Source: Arsukibacterium sp. UBA5043 (lineage in GTDB: Bacteria; Pseudomonadota; Gammaproteobacteria; Enterobacterales; Alteromonadaceae). Taken from it: a DNA stretch of 64,000 bases. The position numbers and the translations under genes were made by a program. The stretch lies in the NCBI GenBank assembly GCA_002415085.1, contig DIBV01000003.1:1-64000 (forward strand). Reading direction: 5' to 3'. Positions 1 through 9,978 of this stretch are shown in pieces (position 1 is the stretch's first letter; each line of letters begins with the position of its first letter). The notes under the pieces were generated by a model that ran no database searches, was not told the origin of the DNA, and worked only from the letters and a program-made list of their open reading frames with translations.

Positions 1-851
<851 letters not shown>

Positions 852-863
852 AAAAAGCCAGGG

Positions 864-926
864 GTGGGTCAAATTTAGATTACCGTTTTAAGCGGTAAGT
901 GGGTCAAAATTGGATTGCCGTTGACA
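864..926 (+). repeat. IS21 terminal repeats and right inverted end
   Basis: Two imperfect direct copies, GTGGGTCAAATTTAGATTACCG at 864-885 (18 of 22 or more positions shared with the next) and a sister copy at 899-920, are followed by TTGACA ending at 926. IS21-family ends carry several such repeats that IstA binds. A small hairpin (TTACCG/CGGTAA) sits between the copies. Confidence 0.7.
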
Positions 927-1589
927 TCTTTTGCGGTCTCTTATTGACCGTTCAGATGATTTCAGTGACGCGTTGTTTCATACAGTCGCTCCTTTGGAGA
1001 CGATATTTAAGAACAATGCCTTCCTTCATGATCAGATTGTTCCTGATTTCTTAGGGTAGCTTCATGAACTCTAACATAAGCGTATTTCGGCTATTTCAAA
1101 CAGTGATTTCAGAGTTGCTCGAGCACCGCTAATTGTTTTCTCTAATGACGACTTTGTCACAAACAGATTTGTATTTCGATTTCATCTTTGAAATAAGGTC
1201 TCGGCTATCTTGGGGCGCATGTGTCCCTACTTTTTTAGCAGGGGCGACTCGACCAGAATCTGCTCATAAAAAAAGCTATGGAAATTTCACCATAGCTTTT
1301 TCAAGCGAACGGTATTGCTCATCGATTATTATGGCTTTGACAGCGCATGCCGCGATTCGTCACCGATAGTGGCGGCCCACACCTGGGTGCTGAAATAGAG
1401 CTATGGTGCATCTGGGTGCGACCCAGGAGGCGCGTTATCCATCGGACGTTAGGGTTTATCGTCTGAAGCCTTCGAGGATAGTCGTGCGTTCCGCGTACGC
1501 GCAGCTCATGAAATTGAGCTGTAAATCAGCTTTTGAGAACTGGTTTCTTAATTCAAATAAGAAGTCAGCTAACTTGGGAGCTGATTTTC
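927..1589. other. Gene-poor stretch, possible decayed coding remnant
   Basis: No credible intact gene is seen in these 660 bases. From 928 on the plus strand one frame reads about 43 residues (LLRSLIDRSDDFSD...) before a TAG, and continues in the same frame after a second stop with a protein-like composition until about 1195. This could be a decayed gene cut by the IS insertion. The short open frames at 1133-1369 and 1403-1618 have no convincing composition or ribosome binding site. A strong hairpin lies at 1270-1301. Confidence 0.4.
1270..1301. terminator. Intrinsic terminator-like hairpin
   Basis: AAAAAGCTATGG (1270-1281) and CCATAGCTTTTT (1290-1301) form a perfect 12-base stem with an 8-base loop. 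The flanking A and T runs make it usable in either direction. It has no clear gene upstream on either strand, so it probably belonged to a gene now lost or outside the remnant. Confidence 0.55.
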
Positions 1590-2453
1590 TTAAGAACTGG
1601 CATGCGCTGTCGCCTTAGACACTTCAGAGCTTTCTATGCTCTCCTCTTCTTCATCGCCTTGTTCAGGTTGAGCTGGTTTCGAAATGCAGTACTGCTCGCC
1701 AACTGAGTAGATAGTATTGCTATCAACACGAATATACGTCACCGAGTTTTGGTCACTATATTTGCGCACATAAATGTAGTCTGGTGAAGCGAGTATTAGC
1801 CTGCCATCAATTTTATAAGAGTTGGCTGAATCTGACACCGTTACGCACTGAAAGCCACCAATCCCGAAGTTAATCAAAGCTGAGTTAACTCCCCTTGCAA
1901 CTGATTCCCTAAGCATGAAAGTCATTATCGAAAAAAGTATTGCAACTGACACTAAAGATAAAAATTGAAATGGTGGTTTGGCATAGCAAAGAGCAACAAT
2001 GTGGCACATGACTAAAAAGGAGACTGCTAGCAGATAGAAAACGTCTGCTTGGTTATTTATTCCGTTTTTATACCAATATAACAACAACGATGCTATTCCA
2101 GTTGCTGACCAGGTGACAAAAACCAAGACGTTCCAAAAATCAGGTTTTTTCTTGGCTATATAACGCTCTCCCAACGGAAGTAAAAAGCCAAAAAAGAACA
2201 AGGCGATAATGACAATTGCAAAAACCATGAGTGCAAAAAATGCTTTCAGGCCAAACAGGCCTTTATCAAAAAAGTCGTAGGAGAAATATTCATAGTGATG
2301 CATGTGAACGATAAAAAGTGTGACTGGCAGTAACGACAGAAATGTAGATGAGAGAATGAACGACAGTACCCGCCAAAAAGCTTCCTTTATCAACGCAGGT
2401 GTAAGCTTTCCGCCGTAGTCTACCAGCTGCTCTTTTAATCCTTCATTCTTCAT
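1590..2453 (-). CDS. Unrecognised multi-pass membrane protein
   Basis: I do not recognise this 287-residue protein. It has about five hydrophobic segments (roughly residues 28-51, 70-95, 108-126, 137-156, 161-180), with a charged PLGERYIAKKKPDFW loop after the second. A soluble C-terminal part of about 100 residues follows, rich in beta-type sequence and with two cysteines, and it ends in an acidic, low-complexity tail (EQGDEEEESIESS). The region is more A+T rich than the core genes to the right. It stands alone between IS remains and a tRNA gene, which suggests cargo of an integrated element. A weak AGGGA lies about 10 bases before the ATG. Confidence 0.6.
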   Translation of the reverse strand: MKNEGLKEQLVDYGGKLTPALIKEAFWRVLSFILSSTFLSLLPVTLFIVHMHHYEYFSYDFFDKGLFGLKAFFALMVFAIVIIALFFFGFLLPLGERYIAKKKPDFWNVLVFVTWSATGIASLLLYWYKNGINNQADVFYLLAVSFLVMCHIVALCYAKPPFQFLSLVSVAILFSIMTFMLRESVARGVNSALINFGIGGFQCVTVSDSANSYKIDGRLILASPDYIYVRKYSDQNSVTYIRVDSNTIYSVGEQYCISKPAQPEQGDEEEESIESSEVSKATAHASS

Positions 2454-2645
2454 ATTTGATATATCCCTGATCTACAAATCGTTTTTTGCTTGCGAGCAAT
2501 ATGCGGATTATTTCTGGTATACCGAATTTAATCAAATAGAAATATGGTTGAAAAACAAAGTGCGGAGGTTGTACGATGTCGGTAGCACAGAGGTAGCACC
2601 GAGTTATTTTCAGGAAGTAGGGTAAAACGACAAGCCTTTAAAAAT
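2454..2645. other. Spacer between accessory gene and tRNA, with a short tandem repeat
   Basis: No gene is seen. GGTAGCAC occurs twice (2581-2588 and 2592-2599) three bases apart, about 50 bases from the tRNA 3' end. Short repeats beside the 3' end of a tRNA are sometimes integrase arm sites, but no integrase gene is present in the window, so this reading is only a suggestion. Confidence 0.35.
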
Positions 2646-2722
2646 GGTGGCCCCAGCTGGACTCGAACCAGCGACCGATCGATTATGAGTCGAGCGCTCT
2701 AACCAACTGAGCTATGGGGCCA
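2646..2722 (-). tRNA. tRNA-Ile2 (anticodon CAU, lysidine type)
   Basis: The minus strand folds as a 77-base tRNA with encoded CCA. The acceptor GGCCCCA pairs with TGGGGCC, the D arm is GCTC/GAGC, and the anticodon loop CTCATAA holds CAT. The T arm is GCTGG/CCAGC with TTCGAGT. The CAT anticodon could mean Met, but the acceptor GGCCCC, the CGACTCATAATCG anticodon arm and the T arm match from memory the E. coli ileX/ileY genes, whose C34 is modified to lysidine to read AUA. The closing pair of the anticodon stem (C-T) is a mismatch. Confidence 0.85.
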
Positions 2723-2860
2723 CGTTAAACTAACCTTTCGAGTGCGGTGTTAACACATCCATGATGATCGGCACTCAGCTTGGCCATCCACGGCCTCGCG
2801 TTCATCGTTCTCGAAGTGATGTTAAATCACTTCTTGTCACTTACAGTGACCACTCTTTAC

Positions 2861-2884
2861 CTAAGCTATGGGGCCACTTTAAAC
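2861..2884 (-). repeat. Partial copy of the tRNA-Ile2 5' end
   Basis: CTAAGCTATGGGGCCAC followed by TTTAAAC repeats the tRNA 5' end plus seven upstream bases (2708-2731) with 22 of 24 positions identical, in the same orientation and 153 bases away. The rest of a second tRNA is missing. This looks like a remnant of a tandem tRNA-Ile2 pair whose first copy was disrupted. Confidence 0.6.
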
Positions 2885-2908
2885 TTCTTTCGCGTTAAAG
2901 CGGCGTGC

Positions 2909-2937
2909 AGTATAAAAACTTTTACGTGCTTTGTCAT
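2909..2937 (-). promoter_or_regulatory. Sigma-70 promoter for the tRNA-Ile2 unit
   Basis: On the minus strand ATGACA (2932-2937) and TATACT (2909-2914) are separated by 17 bases, close to the sigma-70 consensus. A G+C-rich GCACGCC follows, like the discriminator of stable-RNA promoters. It lies directly before the truncated tRNA copy, so transcription would cross that remnant to reach the intact tRNA. Confidence 0.55.
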
Positions 2938-3000
2938 CCGGCTTATTAGGCTAAGTGCAGTTAATTGCTGCTTTTTTAGGCTTTATGCCGGTTTAAATAA

Positions 3001-3024
3001 TAAAGGCGCCGTCTGGCGCCTTTA
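3001..3024 (-). terminator. Terminator of the rpsU-dnaG-rpoD operon
   Basis: TAAAGGCGCC (3001-3010) and GGCGCCTTTA (3015-3024) form a perfect 10-base stem with a 4-base loop. It lies 26 bases past the rpoD stop, with T-rich sequence on the minus strand after it. Confidence 0.75.
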
Positions 3025-3049
3025 TCTGAGTGGTCGATGAAGCAGAAGT

Positions 3050-4891
3050 TTACTCGTCCAGGAAGCTTTTTAATACTTCTGAACGGGAAGGGTGGCGCAG
3101 TTTACGCAGTGCCTTGGCTTCAATTTGTCGGATCCGCTCGCGGGTTACGTCAAATTGTTTACCTACTTCTTCCAGTGTATGGTCAGTATTCATATCAATA
3201 CCGAAGCGCATCCGCAGTACTTTAGCTTCGCGGGCGGTTAAACCGGCTAGCACTTCATTGGTAGCGTTTTTCAGGCTTTCCATGGTGGCAGAATCGAGCG
3301 GTGACTCACCGCCGGCATCTTCAATAAAGTCGCCTAAGTGCGAGTCTTCATCATCGCCAATCGGGGTTTCCATTGAAATAGGCTCTTTGGCGATTTTCAA
3401 CACCTTACGAATTTTGTCTTCTGGCATTTGCATCCGTTCAGACAATTCTTCCGGAGTGGGCTCACGACCCATTTCCTGCAACATCTGACGCGAAATACGG
3501 TTCAGCTTGTTGATGGTTTCAATCATGTGCACCGGAATACGGATGGTGCGGGCCTGGTCGGCGATTGAACGGGTAATGGCCTGACGGATCCACCAGGTGG
3601 CGTAAGTTGAAAACTTATAACCACGACGGTATTCGAACTTGTCGACCGCTTTCATCAAACCGATATTGCCTTCCTGAATTAAATCAAGGAACTGCAAGCC
3701 ACGGTTGGTATACTTTTTGGCAATAGAGATTACCAGTCGTAAGTTAGCCTCAACCATTTCTTTCTTGGCGCGACGGGCTTTCGCTTCGCCAATCGACATC
3801 CGGCGGTTGATGTCTTTAATTTTAAAGATGCTTAAGCCGGTTTCTTCTTCAACTTTTTTCAGTTTTTCAACGCTGCGAACTAAATCTTCCTGCATATCCT
3901 GCAGGCGCACCGAGTAGCCTTTACCTGCTTTAATTTCAGCATCGATCCAGGCGGTTGATGTTTCATGGCCCGTAAAGGCTTTAACGAAAGTTTTCTTCGG
4001 CATTTTGGCGTATTCAACGCAATGCTTCATTAACAGCCGTTCCTGGATCCGTACCCGGTCCATCATTTCGCGCATGTTTTTAACTAAGCGATCGAATTGC
4101 TTGGGAACCAGCCGGAAACAGCGGAATACTTCGCTGAGTTTTTCAATTTCGGTTTTGGTGGTCGCATGTTCGCGGCCATTCTTTTCGATAGAATTGCGGG
4201 TAACGTCATATTGGGCGCGTAATTCGCCAAATTTTATCCGCGCTTCTTCCGGATCCGGACCGGTGTCCGCTTCAGAATCATCGTCACTGTCATCGTCGTC
4301 GTTGTCGTCGTTGTCATCGTCCTGTTTATCTTCCGGTACGTCTGAACCGATGTGGCTGGCAATAACCGGCGCTTCATCAATTTCATTCGGGTCAATAAAG
4401 GCCGAGACAATGTCGCTTAAGCGAATTTCTTCCGCTTCAAACTTATCCCATTGTTCCAGCAGGTAGGTAATGGCTTCCGGGTATTCGGCAACCGACGTTT
4501 GCACCTGATTAATGCCGTCTTCAATCCGCTTGGCAATGTCAATTTCGCCTTCGCGGGTTAACAGCTCAACGGTACCCATTTCCCGCATGTACATCCGTAC
4601 CGGGTCGGTAGTGCGGCCGAGTTCTTTATCGACACTGACTAAAGCCTGAGCGGCTTCTTCTGCGGCGTCTTCATCTGTTGAGGCATCAGCCATTATCAAG
4701 TCATCGGCATCGGGCGCGTTTTCAAACACCTGAATACCCATATCGTTGATCATTCGAATAATATCTTCGATCTGATCAGAGTCGATAATGTCTTGTGGAA
4801 GGTGATCGTTAACTTCGGCAAAAGTAAGATACCCTTGCTCTTTACCTTTAATGATCAGGAGTTTTAACTGCGACTGAGGACTTTGCTCCAT
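3050..4891 (-). CDS. rpoD: RNA polymerase sigma-70 factor RpoD
   Basis: This is the 613-residue primary sigma factor, the usual length for gammaproteobacteria. Region 1.1 is N-terminal. The sigma-70 non-conserved insert includes a very acidic Asp-rich run (about residues 195-215). Region 2 contains [14 protein letters not shown], which melts the -10 element. Region 4.2 has the helix-turn-helix [20 protein letters not shown] that reads the -35 element. It is the last gene of the macromolecular synthesis operon, 86 bases after dnaG, and is followed by a strong terminator. Confidence 0.98.
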   Translation of the reverse strand: MEQSPQSQLKLLIIKGKEQGYLTFAEVNDHLPQDIIDSDQIEDIIRMINDMGIQVFENAPDADDLIMADASTDEDAAEEAAQALVSVDKELGRTTDPVRMYMREMGTVELLTREGEIDIAKRIEDGINQVQTSVAEYPEAITYLLEQWDKFEAEEIRLSDIVSAFIDPNEIDEAPVIASHIGSDVPEDKQDDDNDDNDDDDSDDDSEADTGPDPEEARIKFGELRAQYDVTRNSIEKNGREHATTKTEIEKLSEVFRCFRLVPKQFDRLVKNMREMMDRVRIQERLLMKHCVEYAKMPKKTFVKAFTGHETSTAWIDAEIKAGKGYSVRLQDMQEDLVRSVEKLKKVEEETGLSIFKIKDINRRMSIGEAKARRAKKEMVEANLRLVISIAKKYTNRGLQFLDLIQEGNIGLMKAVDKFEYRRGYKFSTYATWWIRQAITRSIADQARTIRIPVHMIETINKLNRISRQMLQEMGREPTPEELSERMQMPEDKIRKVLKIAKEPISMETPIGDDEDSHLGDFIEDAGGESPLDSATMESLKNATNEVLAGLTAREAKVLRMRFGIDMNTDHTLEEVGKQFDVTRERIRQIEAKALRKLRHPSRSEVLKSFLDE

Positions 4892-4977
4892 AGAGACTTA
4901 TCTTCCACCAATGTTGATTAATATAAAAATGCGAACTAGCGATTATAACAAACCGAAGCTTTTCTAGCCAGTCGGAG

Positions 4978-6735
4978 TTAGCCTGCTGGTCGCGGTTTTT
5001 TGCTTTTCAGTGCTTTTAGCAACAGCACATATTCATGTTGTTCGGCCTGGGTCAGCTGTTTTAGTTTATCTTTTCGTTCCAGAGCTTCCAGTCGTTGTTG
5101 CAGATATTGGTCTTCAATAGAGTGGAACGTATCCAGAAATTCAGCCGAAAGCTGCTCAGGTTCAATCTGGTGTTGCCAGGCTGCCAGTTTTAACAGAATG
5201 GCATGCTCTGGCAGATCCCGCCAGTATTCGAGTAATTGCGCGGTGGTAAGCCCAGGCTTATCCACTAAATGCTGCTGCACGGCCAGTAACAAACTAATGC
5301 CCGGAATATCGGCACTGGCCAGTTCCGGAGTATACGGCATAACGTTGACCAGTTCGGGAGTTTGCAGCAATAAGGCAATGGCCCGGCGCATTGGCGTCAT
5401 TTTAATCGTGGCCGGGGCAGGCCGTGCTTGCGGCCGTTTGCTGGCCGGTTTTAAACGTTCGCTGGAGCGCCCCAGTAAATTATCCAGCTTTTGTTGCAGG
5501 GTTTCCTGATAAAAACTACTGGGGATTTGTTTAATCAGTTCACTGCCTTTGGCCATTAGTGCGGATTTACCGCCGTCGGTATTGGCGTCAAATTCCTGCA
5601 ACAGATGTTCGAACAAATACTGGCTTAATGGCAGGGCTTTATCCAATCTTGCCATAAAAGCGGCTTTGCCTTCTTTCTGGACTAACGAATCGGGGTCTTC
5701 GCCATCGGGCAGGAATACAAAATTCAGTTCTACCCCATCTTTTAACTGTGGCAGGGCATTTTGCAGTGCCCGCCAGGCTGCATCACGACCAGCGCGGTCA
5801 CCGTCGTAACAGCAAATCACTTTCGGGCTGTAACGAAACAGGGTGTGCATCTGATCTGAGGTGGTCGCGGTACCCAGGCAAGCAACGGCAAAGCGAATAT
5901 CATGTTCGGCCAGTGCCACGACATCCATATAGCCCTCTACCACCAGCAGCTGTTTTAAGTGGCCCGGTTGCTGACGCACCTGATACAAACCATACAGCTC
6001 ACGACCTTTATGAAACAGCCGGGTTTCCGGCGAGTTCAGGTATTTCGGCTGGCCATCGTTTAAAATACGGCCACCAAATGCAATAACCCGGCCACGCTTA
6101 TCGTGGATCGGAAACATTAAGCGGTCGCGGAAAAAGTCATATTCGCGGCCGTTGTCATTGCGGTTAACCAGCTTCAACTCAATTAACTGTTCACGCACAG
6201 CTCGGGGTTTACCGGTACCGAGCTGTTTTAGCACGCCATCCCAGCCATCCGCAGCATAGCCCAGCTGAAAATCACTGATAGTTTGCGCCGACAGACCCCG
6301 CTTTTGCAGGTATTGTTGCACTGCCGGGCCATTAGTATGTTGTTGCAGTTGTTGCTGGTAATAGTCGGCTGCTTGCTGCATTAAGCTGTAGTCGTCGGCC
6401 TGAGCAGCCGGGCGGCTTGGCCCTTTGCCTTGCTCGCGCGGTACGTCCATATGCAGTTGTTTGGCCAGTTCTTCAATGGCTTCAACAAACTCCAGCTGCT
6501 CAAATTCCATCATAAAGCTAATCGCATTGCCATGGGCGCCACAACCAAAACAATGATAAAACTGTTTATCAGGGCTGACGGTAAACGACGGGCTTTTTTC
6601 GTTATGGAACGGGCAACAGGCAGAGTAGTTTTTACTACCTGCTTTTTTCAGGGGTACGCGCTGGTCAATCAGTTCTACAATGTCTGTTCTGGCGAGCAGA
6701 TCATCAATAAACTGACGGGGGATTTGTCCTGCCAC
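4978..6735 (-). CDS. dnaG: DNA primase DnaG
   Basis: DnaG makes RNA primers for replication. The 585-residue protein shows the N-terminal zinc ribbon (C41, H44, C62, C65). The TOPRIM domain has EGYMD (E267) and CYDGDRAG (D311, D313), the metal-binding acidic residues. A C-terminal helicase-binding domain of about 150 residues contacts DnaB. A QQQ-rich linker lies after the zinc domain. The gene sits between rpsU and rpoD as in E. coli, and a hairpin upstream probably lowers its expression relative to rpsU. Confidence 0.98.
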   Translation of the reverse strand: MAGQIPRQFIDDLLARTDIVELIDQRVPLKKAGSKNYSACCPFHNEKSPSFTVSPDKQFYHCFGCGAHGNAISFMMEFEQLEFVEAIEELAKQLHMDVPREQGKGPSRPAAQADDYSLMQQAADYYQQQLQQHTNGPAVQQYLQKRGLSAQTISDFQLGYAADGWDGVLKQLGTGKPRAVREQLIELKLVNRNDNGREYDFFRDRLMFPIHDKRGRVIAFGGRILNDGQPKYLNSPETRLFHKGRELYGLYQVRQQPGHLKQLLVVEGYMDVVALAEHDIRFAVACLGTATTSDQMHTLFRYSPKVICCYDGDRAGRDAAWRALQNALPQLKDGVELNFVFLPDGEDPDSLVQKEGKAAFMARLDKALPLSQYLFEHLLQEFDANTDGGKSALMAKGSELIKQIPSSFYQETLQQKLDNLLGRSSERLKPASKRPQARPAPATIKMTPMRRAIALLLQTPELVNVMPYTPELASADIPGISLLLAVQQHLVDKPGLTTAQLLEYWRDLPEHAILLKLAAWQHQIEPEQLSAEFLDTFHSIEDQYLQQRLEALERKDKLKQLTQAEQHEYVLLLKALKSKKPRPAG

Positions 6736-6756
6736 TGATGTCCTTTATATGCTTTC

Positions 6757-6789
6757 AGAAAAAGACAAACCGTGCTCAAAGAACACGGT
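6757..6789 (-). terminator. Attenuator between rpsU and dnaG
   Basis: On the minus strand ACCGTGTTC and GAGCACGGT form a 9-base stem (6769-6789) with a TTT loop, followed by TTGTCTTTTT. This is a typical intrinsic terminator placed between rpsU and dnaG, where E. coli also has a partial terminator. It would let ribosomal protein S21 be made in excess of primase. Confidence 0.75.
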
Positions 6790-6877
6790 GTGCAGATATT
6801 GGCCTGACGCCTGAGTGCGAACCTGCTGCAGGAACCGCTTAAACGCGGCTGGGCAGGTTAACGCCGGTTGACTGTAA

Positions 6878-7093
6878 TTAGTACAGGCGGATCCGACGTG
6901 CATTCTCGCGAGAAAGCTTTTTAGCATGACGTTTTACCGCTGCAGCTTTCTTACGCTTACGAACCCAGGTAGGCTTCTCGTAAAATTCTTTTGCGCGAAC
7001 ATCAGCTAACACGCCAGCTTTTTCACAAGAGCGCTTAAAACGACGTAATGCTACGTCAAACGGTTCGTTTTCTTTTACTTTAACAACAGGCAT
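6878..7093 (-). CDS. rpsU: 30S ribosomal protein S21
   Basis: This 71-residue basic protein is S21, a late-joining small-subunit protein near the anti-Shine-Dalgarno region. Its start [21 protein letters not shown] and the Arg/Lys-rich tail match the family over its full length. It is the first gene of the rpsU-dnaG-rpoD operon and is preceded by a good sigma-70 promoter. Confidence 0.97.
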   Translation of the reverse strand: MPVVKVKENEPFDVALRRFKRSCEKAGVLADVRAKEFYEKPTWVRKRKKAAAVKRHAKKLSRENARRIRLY

Positions 7094-7155
7094 TAAATTC
7101 TCACCTCGGTCAAACTTGGTTATCGGTAACCAATTACGATTAAAAATGGTGCGGC

Positions 7156-7185
7156 ATTTTACGCAAAAACCCCTACCAATGTAAA
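7156..7185 (-). promoter_or_regulatory. Sigma-70 promoter of the rpsU operon
   Basis: On the minus strand TTTACA (7180-7185) and TAAAAT (7156-7161) are separated by 18 bases, about 60 bases before the rpsU start. It lies in the divergent gap between rpsU and tsaD. Confidence 0.6.
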
Positions 7186-7331
7186 GCGAATAAGTGATCT
7201 TAAATCAGATCTTCTGGCTCTGACACGGTGAAGCCGATACAATGCGCGCGTTAAAGGCCGGCAAGTGTACCTGAACTTTCTTGCCAGATCCTACTATTTG
7301 CTGATTTTTTAACACGATTTCTGGGAAGACG

Positions 7332-8345
7332 ATGCGCGTACTAGGTATAGAAACATCCTGCGATGAAACTGCTATTGCTATTTATGATAGTGAACAAGGT
7401 CTGCTAAGCCATGTGCTGTACAGTCAGATCCCGTTGCATGCTGATTACGGCGGAGTTGTGCCTGAACTGGCGTCGCGCGATCATGTTAAAAAAACCTTGC
7501 CGCTAATTAAGCAGGCAATCCAGCAGGCGGGCCTCAATGCCACTGATATTGATGGCGTCGCCTACACCGCAGGTCCCGGTTTAGCCGGCGCATTGTTAGT
7601 AGGCGCCACTATTGGTCGCAGTCTGGCCTACGCCTGGCAAAAGCCGGCTTTGGCTGTGCACCATATGGAAGGCCATTTATTAGCGCCGATGCTGGAAGAT
7701 AATCCGCCGCCGTTTCCTTTTTTAGCGTTGCTGGTATCCGGCGGCCACACTCAGCTGGTTGGGGTAGAGGGTATTGGTCGTTATGAGCTGTTGGGTGAGT
7801 CGATAGACGATGCGGCTGGCGAAGCCTTTGATAAAACGGCTAAGTTAATGGGCCTGGCTTATCCAGGCGGTCCGTTGCTGGCAAAGCTGGCCTTAACGGG
7901 TGACAGTAAAAAATATAAGTTTCCCCGGCCAATGACGGACCGGCCCGGGCTGGATTTTAGCTTTAGTGGTCTGAAAACTTCGGCGGCCAATGTCATTGCC
8001 AAAGAAGGCAGCAGCGAGCAGGTGCAGGCCGATATTGCAGCATCGTTTCAACAGGCGGTGGTGGATACCCTGGTGATAAAATGTGAGCGGGCGCTGGAGC
8101 AAACGGGTTATCAGCGGTTGGTCATTGCCGGTGGCGTCAGTGCCAACTTGTCGCTGCGGGAGCAGCTGGCGGTGTTATTAAAACGCCGGGGTGGTGCAGT
8201 CTATTATCCGCGTAAAGAGTTTTGCACGGATAATGGGGCAATGATTGCCTATGCAGGCTGCCAGCGTTTACAGGTCGGCCAGCAGCAAGACTTAACCATT
8301 GGCGTAACGCCACGTTGGCCCATGCAGGAATTAGCACCGGTATAA
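7332..8345 (+). CDS. tsaD: tRNA N6-adenosine threonylcarbamoyltransferase TsaD
   Basis: TsaD transfers the threonylcarbamoyl group to A37 of tRNAs that read ANN codons, working with TsaB, TsaC and TsaE. The 337-residue protein has the family length. It shows the N-terminal ATPase motif [10 protein letters not shown] and the metal ligands H111 and H115 in HHMEGH. It is divergent from rpsU, as in E. coli. Its stop abuts the end of plsY with no spacer. Confidence 0.98.
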   Translation: MRVLGIETSCDETAIAIYDSEQGLLSHVLYSQIPLHADYGGVVPELASRDHVKKTLPLIKQAIQQAGLNATDIDGVAYTAGPGLAGALLVGATIGRSLAYAWQKPALAVHHMEGHLLAPMLEDNPPPFPFLALLVSGGHTQLVGVEGIGRYELLGESIDDAAGEAFDKTAKLMGLAYPGGPLLAKLALTGDSKKYKFPRPMTDRPGLDFSFSGLKTSAANVIAKEGSSEQVQADIAASFQQAVVDTLVIKCERALEQTGYQRLVIAGGVSANLSLREQLAVLLKRRGGAVYYPRKEFCTDNGAMIAYAGCQRLQVGQQQDLTIGVTPRWPMQELAPV

Positions 8346-8951
8346 TTATTCGCGAATGCGCTTAGATTTATCCCACACTTTGCTCTCTTTGCCCTGATAC
8401 AGCCGGACAATATTCTGGCGATGACGGGCGATAATCAAAATACTCAGCATTAATACCGGGATGGTATATAAGGGCTTTATCCACCAGGTAAACAGCGGTG
8501 CCAGTGCGACGGTAATAATAGCGGCTAACGATGAGTAGCCACTTATTGCGACCAGTAAAATCCAGCTGGCAATTAACAGACCAGCGAGATCCAGGCCTAT
8601 TGGCATCATGGCACCAAACGCGGTAGCGACAGCCTTGCCCCCTTTAAAACCAAAAAATATAGGGTAAATATGGCCTAAACAGGCGCAAATGGCGATGGCA
8701 CCAAGCCAGACCGGTTCAATTTGTAAAAAGTACGAGCCCCAGACCGGAATAGTGCCTTTTAAGATATCAAACACCAACACCAGCACCGCAGGGAAGGCAC
8801 CGCCGAGGCGCAACACGTTAGTAGCACCGGGGTTGCCTGAACCGTGAAAGCGGGGATCGGGCAGGCGAAAAAGCTGGCATACCAGCACTGCTGATGACAC
8901 CGAGCCTAACAAATAGGCGGCAAACATCATAATAACAATCAGCAGGGTCAT
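8346..8951 (-). CDS. plsY: Glycerol-3-phosphate acyltransferase PlsY
   Basis: PlsY acylates glycerol-3-phosphate from acyl-phosphate in the inner membrane, the first step of phospholipid synthesis. The 201-residue protein has several membrane segments and the family signatures [12 protein letters not shown] and [12 protein letters not shown]. It converges with tsaD and is divergent from folB across a 137-base gap that should hold both promoters. Confidence 0.96.
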   Translation of the reverse strand: MTLLIVIMMFAAYLLGSVSSAVLVCQLFRLPDPRFHGSGNPGATNVLRLGGAFPAVLVLVFDILKGTIPVWGSYFLQIEPVWLGAIAICACLGHIYPIFFGFKGGKAVATAFGAMMPIGLDLAGLLIASWILLVAISGYSSLAAIITVALAPLFTWWIKPLYTIPVLMLSILIIARHRQNIVRLYQGKESKVWDKSKRIRE

Positions 8952-9088
8952 TTCGACGGTTCCTCAGCACCAGTTTTTACGATAAGATTGCCGCTCGCTT
9001 TACAGCAGCAGGATAAGGGCTTGGTGGCTATTTACCTATCCGACCAGCCTACCTTAAACGAAAAATAACGCAATCCGGATTTAACTGA

Positions 9089-9481
9089 ATGGACATAGTT
9101 TTTATAAAACAGCTACAAGTCGATACCGTAATCGGGGTTTACGACTGGGAGAAATCCATTCAACAACGGTTGTTGCTAGATTTAGCCTTAACCTCTGACC
9201 AGCGCACTGCGGCTGCCAGAGACGATATTACGCTGACCCTGGATTATGCTGTTATTGCCGAAAAAGTGACGGCATTGATAACGGCTCAGCCGATTGAGTT
9301 GATTGAAACCGTAGCCGAACGCGTCGCCAGTATGTTACTGACTGAGTTTGCCACCAGCAAAGTGGAAGTCACCGTCAGTAAACCGGGCGCGGTTGCTCAG
9401 GCGCAAACAGTTGGTGTGCATATTGTCCGCACAACTTCGGGGGCCAGTGAGCCGGTAGTCACACCGCGGGAGCAAGCCTGA
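9089..9481 (+). CDS. folB: Dihydroneopterin aldolase
   Basis: FolB cleaves dihydroneopterin to hydroxymethyl-dihydropterin and glycolaldehyde in folate synthesis. The 130 residues match the family from MDIVFIKQLQVDTVIGVYDWEK (read in part) through the VTVSKPGAV core. The C-terminal extension of about 15 residues is unremarkable. Its TGA overlaps the folK ATG by one base, so the next pathway step is translationally coupled. Confidence 0.95.
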   Translation: MDIVFIKQLQVDTVIGVYDWEKSIQQRLLLDLALTSDQRTAAARDDITLTLDYAVIAEKVTALITAQPIELIETVAERVASMLLTEFATSKVEVTVSKPGAVAQAQTVGVHIVRTTSGASEPVVTPREQA

Positions 9482-9978
9482 TGGCCCGTATTTTTATCAG
9501 TATTGGTAGCAATACTGAGCGCGAGCACTATGTAAGAGCCGGTGTATTGTCATTGCAACAGTATTTTGGTCAGTTGCAATTATCCAGGGTATATGAAAGC
9601 GAAGCGGTCGGCTTTAATGGTGATGCGTTTTACAATTTGGTCGCCGTCACCGATACCGAACTAAGTATCGCTGATTGTGTGCTGGTACTTAAGAAAATTG
9701 AAGACAGCCATGGTCGGATCCGTGGCGCAGAAAAGTTTTGTGGTCGTACTCTGGATTTAGATTTACTGACCTATGATCAGGTTATTTGTCGGCAACCCAT
9801 AGTGCTGCCACGCGGCGAAATTACTGAAAATGCGTTTGTATTGTGGCCGATGGCGGAGTTGGCGCCGAATGAAATTCATCCGCAAAACGGGTTAAGCTAT
9901 GCCAGGCTGTGGCAGGATTATCCAAAAAACAAACAGAAAATCTGGCCAGTGCCGTTTAATTGGAGTGAAAGTAATTGA
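9481..9978 (+). CDS. folK: Hydroxymethyl-dihydropterin pyrophosphokinase FolK
   Basis: FolK transfers pyrophosphate from ATP to the folB product. The 165-residue protein begins with the strand-loop MARIFISIGSNTERE and carries the RTLDLDLL motif whose two aspartates bind magnesium. It lies between folB and uppP with overlaps at both ends. E. coli keeps folK elsewhere (with pcnB), so folB-folK coupling here is a lineage difference. Confidence 0.93.
   Translation: MARIFISIGSNTEREHYVRAGVLSLQQYFGQLQLSRVYESEAVGFNGDAFYNLVAVTDTELSIADCVLVLKKIEDSHGRIRGAEKFCGRTLDLDLLTYDQVICRQPIVLPRGEITENAFVLWPMAELAPNEIHPQNGLSYARLWQDYPKNKQKIWPVPFNWSESN

Noticed and set aside
1380-1470. Possible integron attC site near the sequence CATCGGACGTTAGG
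   Set aside because: The GTT-core does not fit GTTRRRY, no partner core is found at a suitable distance, and no integrase is present.
1133-1618. Two short open frames on the plus strand after the IS element
   Set aside because: No ribosome binding site, no family resemblance, and a strong hairpin lies inside the first.
2560-2660. Phage integrase remnant beside the tRNA
   Set aside because: Only a short tandem repeat is seen. No integrase motifs (R-H-R-Y) can be read in any frame.
2646-2722. Reading the CAU tRNA as methionine tRNA
   Set aside because: The acceptor and anticodon arm fit the lysidine-type Ile2 tRNA much better than elongator Met.
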